DNA of 64,000 nt from Tolypeutes matacus (taxonomy: Eukaryota; Chordata; Mammalia; Cingulata; Chlamyphoridae): assembly GCA_026826555.1 (NCBI GenBank), contig JAKSZT010054396.1, positions 15,512,569-15,576,568 on the forward strand, in the 5' to 3' direction. Below, in pieces: positions 55,560 through 64,000 of the stretch. The position numbers were made by a program, and so were the translations under genes. The notes beneath the pieces are model-generated. The model saw only the letters and a program-made list of their open reading frames with translations, made no database searches and was not told the origin of the DNA. The first letter of the stretch is position 1; each line of letters starts with the position of its first letter.

Positions 55560-55985
55560 AAGTAATAGTAAACTTGTATATAGTGTTTGCCAAACATTGT
55601 TCTAAGCACTTTACCATTTTTTTTTTTTTTTTTTAAGGGTTTTTTTTTTTTTTTTTTTTCTCCCCCCCCCCCCCCGCTGCCCGCGCTCGCTGGGTCAGCC
55701 AACCACGCCATGCGGGCGGGCCCGCCCCCACCAGGAGGCCCCGGGAACCGAACCCAGGGCCCCCCACACGGCAAACGGGAGCCCCACTGACTGAGCCACA
55801 GCCGCCTCCCAGCACTTTACCATTTTAACTCGTTTAACCTTCTCAGCAGAACTGAGAAGTAGGTACATTATTATCACCATTTCAAAAATGAGGAAACTGA
55901 GGCACAGAGAAGTTAATTGCGTTTCATGTAGCTATTAAGTAGTAGAGTCTGGATTTGAACCCAGAGTTTGTGCTCTTTACCACAC
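55560..55985 (-). repeat. MIR relic split by a DAS SINE
   Basis: Antisense MIR: 'gttctaagcactttaccat', then 'atgaggaaactgaggcacag' and 'ggatttgaacccagag' after the insertion. Confidence 0.88.
55617..55809 (-). mobile_element. DAS-type SINE in RBPMS2 intron 1
   Basis: TSD 'agcactttaccatttt' on both sides (left copy ends near 55620; right copy starts 55810). The body is unusually C-rich, with a run of about 14 C near 55663-55676. Confidence 0.94.
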
Positions 55986-58469
55986 ACTATAGCTGCTGTC
56001 CTGTTTTAAATTAGGGTTTTGGAGGAGACTGGAGGGTGGGGGAGAAAAGGTCTCTGCAACTAAAGTTTTCGAGGATAAGCATTGGGTGTGCCAGGGTCCC
56101 ACGTAGAAGCCCAGAGACTGGCCCAAAGCTAGTTTTCTTGGGGAAGTAGGGGTGGCAACCCCCAGACAGGGTGGTGGGAGCTGCCAGCCCCTGCATTTTA
56201 TCATGGACATTGTTTAGAATTGCTATTGAGTGGTGATAATAATAAAAAAAAAAAACTAAGTCAGTTTTATTATTTTTCAGATTCTCTATAGACAGTGTAC
56301 CCCTTTTTGCTGTATCTGGCCATGGCAGCTTTCACCGCCCACCCCTGCCTTTGGTGCCCCACTGTTTTGCGCATCTTACTAAAGAAATGGTACTTGCTCT
56401 AAAGTGACTGCCTGTCATTTTGGGGGATCATTCTCTTGGGCCTTCTTATCTCCTCCTTCCCCACATAGAATAGGTGAGCAGCCTGACTAATTTGCCCCAG
56501 TGAGAGCTAGCTTCTGAATCCCAGGCAACGGGCGGACGTACTGGCGCTCCTCCTCTGCACATCCGTGGTGGGGCTGATGAGAGCTGTGAGGAGAGGCGAG
56601 ACATGAACTGCGGATACTGAGCCTTTGCTTGCTCTCATCCTCTCAACCCTTTTATCTCATCAAACCCCTAAGAGGTAGAGGAGAAACCAGTCCTGCTTGC
56701 CCTGATGGCCAAATGCCAGGCTCAAGGCCACCTCCCTTTGGTGACAGAGCTGAGCTAGACTTCTGGGTTCTGGCATTGCCCAGTGACCCCCAACCTCGGT
56801 TTGGCCATTGGTCATAATTAGCAGAAACCTCTGGGACCTTAGTGGTTCATCTGCCATCTCCTGACCGTGGCTTCCCCAGTAGGGTACTCATGCTGCTGGC
56901 AAAGTTGTGAGGACACGGAGCTGAGCCTGTTGCCTACACTTCAGAAACCACACTGCCATGAGGTGAGGATAACCCAACAGCCCACCAGGCTTTCTGTGCC
57001 AGAAGCCCTTCTACTGCCTCCCCCGGGACCAGCATGGCCACCTTGCTTTCTGCTTCTTTCCACATCCCGTCCTTGAATAGAATGAGGTGACCTCTGGGAT
57101 GTGTCAAGACAGGTGCCAGGATCATTGGGTCTTCCCTTCCTGATGGGCCAAGGTGGGAAGAGTCCGCTAGTGGATCTGTCTGTGCTGGAGGTCTCCCGAG
57201 GGCAGCAGGGCCCTGTGTGGTGGGGAGGGTCTGCTTGGGCCCATCTGCCATAGTATTCAGTCGGTCATGGCCAGCTGAACAGAGGCTCTTTGTTGTCACA
57301 AGCCATCAAGGCCACCTGTATAGTTTCAAACAGCCTTCTGACTCACAGGGAGAAGGGCTGGGGCCTGACCTGGACCAGGGAATGGTAGAAGAGACTGGAA
57401 TACTTAGCCACTTAGTCCCTTTTTGTGGTTAGCTAACCTCCCCTTCCCCAAATGTATCTTGGGCTTTTACTGAGAGTTGGGGGGAAGTTACTGGAATTGG
57501 ACCCAAAACCATTTTCAAGAACTTTATGGCTGTGGAAGCTCTGCTGTCCACCCCCCATCCCAAATTCTGCCCAGCCTGGTCCCTGTTCTTTATGGATAGC
57601 TGTGGCTACATGGAGGCACAGCATGGGATGGAAGCATGCTAATTTGTTTATGGCAAGGGAACTCCAAACCAGAATCCTAGAGCCAGCGTCCAACCCTGAA
57701 CAGAGACCCTCTCCCCAACAGAAGCATTAGAAACGTCTCTCCTGTCAGACTTCATCTGCCGCAGTCAAGTGATGGGCAGGTGTGGTGGGCTCGGACAGTG
57801 TACTCACTCTAGGAGAGCATCACATGGTTTAAGGGTTGGAGGTATGATTTTGGAGCTGTGGTGGGGGAAGGGGTATAGGATGCCCCTAGCCCGATGCCTT
57901 GAGACTGGTCCTTTCTATAAAGGTGTCATGTGGCAGTAGTGACAGCTGTACCCCTTGCCAGGCACACAGGGCAGGCAGTAGATCAGCACTTGCTCATCAC
58001 CCATCACCAGAAGTACAGGGGAGGTGGACGACACAGAAGGGAAGGGAGCCTCACCTAGGAGGCCTCCATGCTGGAGGTCCCCGAGAGCTTGTTCCTCTGA
58101 AGGCCAGGCCTTGGAAAGCACTCCCAACCCCCACCCCCTGCCATCAGCTGGCTGTAGCACAAGGCTGCACAGCACAGTTCATGCTCCGTTTGGTTCCCGA
58201 ATTGAGGTGTAGATCTCGGTGCACACAGCCGACTTTTGCCCAGGTATATTCCCAAGAGGCTGAGCCTTCTGTTCTTGGGGCTTAGAAGTAGCTTGGAGTC
58301 GGAGGTCTGAAGCCTTCTCCTGTAACACTTTCTACATGCCCAGCTCTGTCTCTGCCTTTAAGAACTTATCACCCTAGCTTGGTTCCCCCATCCCCGCTTC
58401 CCCCACCCCTCCACTCACACACACCTGGGGCCCTAGGACACTTCACAGGCTCTGGGAGATGTATATACT

Positions 58470-58545
58470 CCCAGGCACCTGGTTCCTGAGCTGGTTTCCT
58501 CCTCCGTGAAACAGGACCCATACCTGCTCTTCCTGTTTCATCAAA
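58470..58545 (+). repeat. MIR fragment
   Basis: 'tggtttcctcctccgtgaaa' resembles the sense MIR core; very short. Confidence 0.4.
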
Positions 58546-60129
58546 GGACAGTTAGGATCCCATGATGGCGCCATGTGTGAAAGAACAGGAAACTACAAAG
58601 TGCTGTCCAGAACAGGGCCTTAGAGCCAGCCAGCCCCTGCTCCTGTTTGATTTGGGGCTGTAGAACGAACAGCCCCTCAGCCTGGGACTTCTCACCAGGT
58701 CAGGCTGTGGTGACATTGCTGAGCTCTGGGGTGGGGTGGGGGCTGCCTGGTGGTGGTGGGGGCAGGGGCCTGGGCTGGGTTCTGGCCCAGGGAACTGAGC
58801 AGGCCCAGAGCTCCTTGGTGGGAGCCCTGGACGCATGTCCTGAGGTTCTGGACTGTGTGTCTAGGTTCACGGACCTGCCTGGCTGGATCTTGCTCTTTTC
58901 CCTGTGTCCTTGTTCAGTGCCTTATAAGTCCTGGGTCTGCAGCCCATGTCGCCACATTCCATCCACCTCGCGTCAAGTGGCCCCACTCAGGGACTTCTTT
59001 CTCCCGGGAGGGGTGAGAGCAAGCTGCTGGATGCCAAGCTCCCAGGCAGAACCCAAACCACCCCCTACTATACATACATACACAAAGGGAAAAAAAACCT
59101 GGCCCCTGAGACCTCTGCAAGGGTCTTGAGGTTTCTCCTTGGGCACCCTGGAATTGGCCCAGCGAGGCCCCTCTCAAGCCCCCAGTCCCACCTTGGCCCA
59201 GGGCCCTGGGACCTGGCTTCTGACTCCCTGCTCTCTCCCCTGCTCTTGTTCTCTGTTCCCTTCTTCACTACTTTCTTTGCCTCCTTTTGGGGAGGAGGGC
59301 ATTAAGTTCTGAGTTGATGGAGGACGGTGCCCAAGCCTTATCCTGAGACTCAGTTGGCACTCACCTGGCTGGCGGCATGGCCAGAACTTCAGCCCAGGCT
59401 GACAAGTGGTTTGAGGCTCTTTTCCTTTTGTTTTCTAATCTGGTCACCAAATGTAGTATCTTGGTTCTCAATGGGGTCTCCTCCTTCTTGGGGAAGCCAG
59501 ATCAGATCTGGGCATGGTGATGGCTGGTCCACATTAAACAAGGTCATTCAGTATCTCTACATCAGGAAAGCTGTAAACTTTATGATGCAGGCTGCAACTC
59601 AACACCCCATGGTCTGGGCTGGCAGCGGGTAGTGAGATGCTAAGATGGGGACAATCTGGACTTCTCTGTGGACCTAACTCTCTCGGTGTGGCTTGGGGCA
59701 AGGGGCTTCCTGGGGCTGCCGTGGTGACCACCTCTTCTGTCCAAGATGCACTGCAGGCTCCTCTCCAGACCCCAACTGCCCCACAGTCAATGGGACAGAA
59801 GGCTGCTAGCATGCAGTGGCTGGGAGTTGGCAGCCTGGCTGTCTCTTTCCTGTGTCCTCTCTTGTAACTGTCTGTTTTAGGACTAACTACGAGATCATCC
59901 CAGTGGGGGATTCCCCCCTTGCCCCACTTCCCCTCCAATCATACAGCAAGTACTTTGCCATCAAGTCACAGAAGACTTCCCTTTGGCTCATGCCTTCTCC
60001 CAAATCTGTGGGCCTGTTTTTGCCCTCTTCACTCACAAGCTGAAGGGGCTTGTTCCTGGGCCTGTAAGGCTGACACAGTGGGGTCTAGGTGGGTTGGTGT
60101 GAGGTCAAGGCCTGCGGCCTGTAGACCAG

Positions 60130-60240
60130 CACTGACTCGTGCCTGGGCTGCAGGGCTGCTGCTGGTATGCTCGGTGGTCCTGAGCAAGTCACTAGACCGC
60201 TGGCCCTCGGTGTCCTCGTCTAAGCGTAAGGTCTCTTCCA
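60130..60240 (+). repeat. MIR fragment
   Basis: 'gtcctgagcaagtcactaga' then 'ggtgtcctcgtctaagcg' keeps the order of a sense MIR core. Confidence 0.5.
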
Positions 60241-60847
60241 CTGAAACATTCTGTATTTGGGTTGCTGCTGAGGGCTGGGAGTTGGGAAAGGATGTGGGAG
60301 GAGCTTATAAGAGGCTTGTTTTTCCCTTTTTGGATTTCCCTCTTTTCCCCACCCTTTTTCCTAAGTAGTGTTTTCCATCTAGTTGACACCAGGACAGCCC
60401 AGGCTGAGCAGCAGGGCAGCTTGGTGCCTCATGTGTTCCTTGGACATTTTGCTGGAGTGGACAACTGAAGCAGTTTTTCCTTTCCATTCCAGATTGATTC
60501 TGAGTTAAAGGTGCTAAAAGTAGGGTGTGTCTTCTCTCCAAGTTCTAGCCCTTGTGGGAGAGGGATTTATGTGGAAGGCAAGAGTCTGCCTCCAGGGAAG
60601 ACTGTCGCCTGTTGTGTTGATGGGATTTATTTGGTGTGTGAGATGGGGGAGGACAGGGAGTAGCCCCGATATTCTTCTGCCTCAGCATCCTTTGTGGAGG
60701 AGTCTGTCCTCTAGGTGGGCTGGTCCCTGAAGTTCAGGGGTCCTGCCTTGGAGATCACAAGGCTTAGGGTTTGAAGAAGGTGGCATTTGTCCTTCAGAGA
60801 TAAAGGGTGAGAATGCTCAGTATCGCTGTTATTTGTTTTTACATTCC

Positions 60848-60905
60848 CTTTTTTTCTTTTGACTTTTATTGTGGTAACATATATACAATATAATACTTCT
60901 CATAT
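60848..60905 (+). repeat. Ancient interspersed repeat remnant
   Basis: 'ttttattgtggtaacatata' is common mammalian repeat wording that normally precedes the segment seen at 836-960. Family not assigned. Confidence 0.35.
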
Positions 60906-63184
60906 CACTGTTCTTGAAAGCAGTATTTGCTTTTTCCATGTCTAATAAAAGCTAGCACTTATGGAGCCTGTCCTCTTAGACACATTACCCTGCTGTCCCC
61001 TAAACTGAGATGTTGAGAGTTTACTGCTCAGTGTGAAGGTCTTCTGTATCAGAAAGGGGGGTGAGTGGGAGCTGCGGAGCCTCAGCATCGGGCCAGGCCC
61101 TGGCCCAGTCTCTGAGCAAGTGGGGCCCTCTTCACTGGGGAGGGCAGACGCTGCTGCCCAGTTCTGTTCTACATGGAGCCCTTGCTGAGCTGCTTGCCTC
61201 TGTGGAGCACCCACACAGCTTCAGCCTCCTCTGCCAGCTCCCTGCCCCCAGCTCCTGCTCCTCCTTCACCCTGGTCCTCAGGTCTCTAGAAGCCGCCTGG
61301 GTGGCCGCACCTGCCCTGTGCCATCATGGCACCATGCTGACACGTCGATCTTGGTAGTGTCATGGGGCTTCCCTGTCTGCTGTCACCCTCTGGACAGACT
61401 GTAGGTTGGCAGAAGTATGGGCTGCCTCTGGAGTGCCCACATCAGCGGCTGACTCTGGGGTTACCCTCTCCCCACTGTCCACTCCCTCTACCACTGCAGT
61501 GAGCCAGGCCCAGGAGGGACCACAGAGCTCCTGTGTGAGGAGAGAGACCTGAGCAGCTGGCCCAGGGAACTGGCCCTGGTTGGGAGCAGCAGGGTGACAG
61601 ACCTGCCCAGGGGTGTCCAGGCCACAGGGGAGGTCCACCTGGGCTGATGGAAAGAGGTTGAGTCCTGCCTGGAAGCCTTTTGCACAGAAGCCTGAATTAG
61701 TGCCATTAGGCTGATGTCTTGGGTATAATTATCACATTCTTCCTGTGGGCTTTTGCTTAATTTATTTTTTCTGAAGGTCTTTAAATAAATGTAAATTTGT
61801 TTGAAGGAAGAAGATCACTGACCCATCGATGTGAATCAGAACCCCTTCTTCCTACTTCCTTTCTCTCTAAAAAGTGAACGTTTTCCCCTGGGCTGGGGAG
61901 GCTGCAGAGGAAGAAGAGCTGTGGGTGTTGACCTGAAGCTGACAACCTTCCTGAAGGAGCCAGTCACCCTTCTGCCCCTCTCTCCTTGCAGTGGTCTTCC
62001 TTTTCAGCTCAAGCCTGGTTACTCCATTCTGCATGATTGCCAGGAGGGAGGCCTCGAGGCCAAGGAGGGGAGGCCACCTCTTCCCGAGCTGCTCAGGTAC
62101 TCCCTTCTTCTGTCCCCTCCCTTGGGGACCCCAGTGCTGAGATGGGACCCCATGGAGGAGGTGAGGAGAAGTTTTGGGGAGTCTCCAAGCACTTGGTCCA
62201 GCACTGGCTGGGGGAAAGAGCCCGAGAACACCAGGCCCTTTTCCAGGGGGAGCCAGACTTACAACTAATCGAGAACAGAGACTTAGACTACCCCAGGAAG
62301 ACTGTTGATAAGTGATTGCCAGTTGTATGGACTCCTGAAGGGGGCTAGATCCCCTTTCCCCAGGGACTCTAGGGGAAAGACAGGCAACTGGACTTGCCTT
62401 AGGAGCCCCCAGAGCGCTGCAGGTCAGGGACATGGTTGTGCCAAGGCCAGTTGGTTCCCCTAGGCAGGCTTGGTGCAGACTGGGATGTCAGTATGGCCGG
62501 GGTCTGCTCCTGACCCTCAGGAAGGCCACACAGCCGCGTCCACAATGTCGTGTCTGGGGACACCACCCTGGCTAACTTGTCATTGTTGAACTTAGTGCTT
62601 CCGGTAAGTCCCATCAGAAGAGTCATTCTTTCTTTCACTGGGTTCTAAGGATTCTTCATCCAGCAAATGGGGTACCTTTGTTCCCCAATACCAACTCCAC
62701 TCCATTCCAAAGTCACATTCCAGCTGTGATAAGGGCATGGTTGTGGTTCTGGCAGTGTCTGTTATTAACCATGAAATGAGCATTTTTAAAGGGCTGTGGT
62801 TGCTCTTGACATTTTAGGACAGGAAGGATATAATCCCTTGGGTCATCTGGATATTTCTGGAGAAACAGGGAGTAAATGGAAGGCGAGAGAGACCTAGGTA
62901 AACGAGTTTAATGTCTGCTAGTAGCTTGAGGATTATATGACCAGCCCCTCAATGCTTTCTTCAAATACTTCAAAACATTTTTTGTGTTGATTTCTTGTAA
63001 TAAACTTGTGGTACAGGCAGGACAAGGGTTTTTTGACCTTTCCACTTTGGCATCAACCAGCTGTTGATGCCAGAACCCTTGTCTGCGCCCCACCTCTTTT
63101 CTGCATGTTGGGCCCTATTGCCATGGGGCTGATTCCAGAAAGTAGAATGGGAGAAGTGGTTCCCAGTGCTGGCCTAGGGCTGGC

Positions 63185-63350
63185 TGCATATCTGTCCCTG
63201 CCATCTCTATAAAGGATCCTGACTGTGTCATCAACTTGCTTTGTCACCTTCCTATTCAGGGGCTCAGTTTCCTCATCTGTAAAATGAGAGTGTTGTGCTA
63301 GCTCATGTCTATGGCACCTTCCATCTTTAAACATTACAGGCATTTGTAAA
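63185..63350 (+). repeat. MIR relic
   Basis: Sense MIR: 'gctttgtcaccttcctattc', 'ctcagtttcctcatctgtaa', 'aatgagagtgttgtgcta'. Confidence 0.8.
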
Positions 63351-64000
63351 CCTCCCCTGGGGGAGAGGAAAACTAAAGACCTAAGGTCATCTTGCCCACG
63401 CTTTCAGGGCCAGTTTGATCTGGACTCGATCTGGCCTCACTAGGCAACCTTAATATATATATGTGGCTCATGGTACCTTCTGGTAGGTGAGGTCCTTGTG
63501 CAGACAAATGCTGTGATGACCAAGCCCTAAATGAAACAAGCCAAGCGTTTTGTTGAGCCTCTCCTCTGTGCCAGGCAGAGGGTGGCTGTGCTGTCCGTCT
63601 TGGGGGTAATGGGATCTACGTTGTACTGAGACTCAGAGATGAGGCTGCTCACCCTGGAAAAGGGGAAAGCTGGTATGCAGGCTCAGATGTAATTAACTAA
63701 AGCTTATTCTTGTTCCCATTTGTGGTGTCACTCTGCATTGTTGGGCCACATCTGGTCTCCTGTCTGAATTCCTTTGGAGGGACCGAGGTGTGTAGAGATG
63801 GGGGAGGTCTCAAACATTGAACCTGATTCGAAGCACCTTGGAAGATCCAGAAGTTTTGAGACTTGGCTCTGTCTCTAGAACTTTCTACAGCCAAGTTACG
63901 GGGCGGAGCTCAGGCTGGTGGAAACAATATATATATAAGGCAAGGTGTCCCTAAGAGACACTGAAGGATTTCAGAGGAGGGGTGGGCCAAGGGGGTAGTG

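Larger units (their letters stand above)
52680..64000 (+). other. RBPMS2: RBPMS2 intron 1 (5' part)
   Basis: From the donor at 52680 to the window end. The first ~400 bases are still CpG island. The rest is largely unique, with few MIR relics and one DAS SINE (55617-55809). I looked for the RRM-coding exon 2 and did not find it. Pyrimidine-rich segments and many short open frames carry no recognisable protein. Confidence 0.75.

Overview
The window is nuclear DNA of a placental mammal, almost certainly an armadillo (Xenarthra, Cingulata; Dasypus-like). Two independent signals support this. The coding exons are unmistakably mammalian: the PIF1 helicase and the first exon of RBPMS2, which are neighbours in the same orientation in human (15q22). 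The dominant young repeat is the tRNA-derived, A-tailed SINE known from nine-banded armadillo (DAS SINE), present here in about 36 full, short, dimeric or composite copies, next to a matching L1 lineage. The species call is inference; the family calls are read from sequence.

Layout. 1-960: L1 3' end, a truncated dimeric SINE and old repeat. 1095-1300: MIR. 1780-2030: PIF1 promoter and probable non-coding exon 1. 2889-9477: twelve coding exons of PIF1 (+ strand), reading frame intact across all eleven junctions (642 codons plus stop), with MIR relics in the introns. 9480-11150: probable 3' UTR with a retroposon and a polyadenylation signal near 11124. 11186-21796: retroposon block built around a broken but near full-length L1 with a duplicated 5' region and eight SINE insertions. 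21800-30000: mostly unique intergenic DNA with MIR/L2 relics and a strong CTCF-like site at 24772. 30070-39740: old L1 pieces opened by many nested insertions, including a polyadenylated retrocopy of unknown origin, an MLT1-like LTR, a U6 snRNA/L1 chimera with a fold-back hairpin, a xenarthran LTR, a hAT MITE and a 400-base assembly gap (34893-35292). 39740-51800: unique sequence with MIR/L2 relics, a solo LTR and scattered SINEs. 51880-52980: CpG island with RBPMS2 exon 1 (coding 52599-52679). 52680-64000: RBPMS2 intron 1, with a single young SINE.

The host genes are ordinary and look functional: PIF1 is a 5'-to-3' G-quadruplex-resolving helicase with cell-cycle-type promoter motifs, and RBPMS2 is an RRM protein whose remaining exons lie beyond the window. 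I found no undescribed multi-gene system. What deserves attention is retroelement biology: the U6/L1 double junction, the L1 5' duplication, the unassigned retrocopy, the stacked target-site copies, a trimeric SINE, a possible SINE 3' transduction, and the long perfect inverted repeat that carries the SINE B box. Coordinates of repeats are good to a few bases where target-site duplications (TSDs) are quoted and approximate otherwise.
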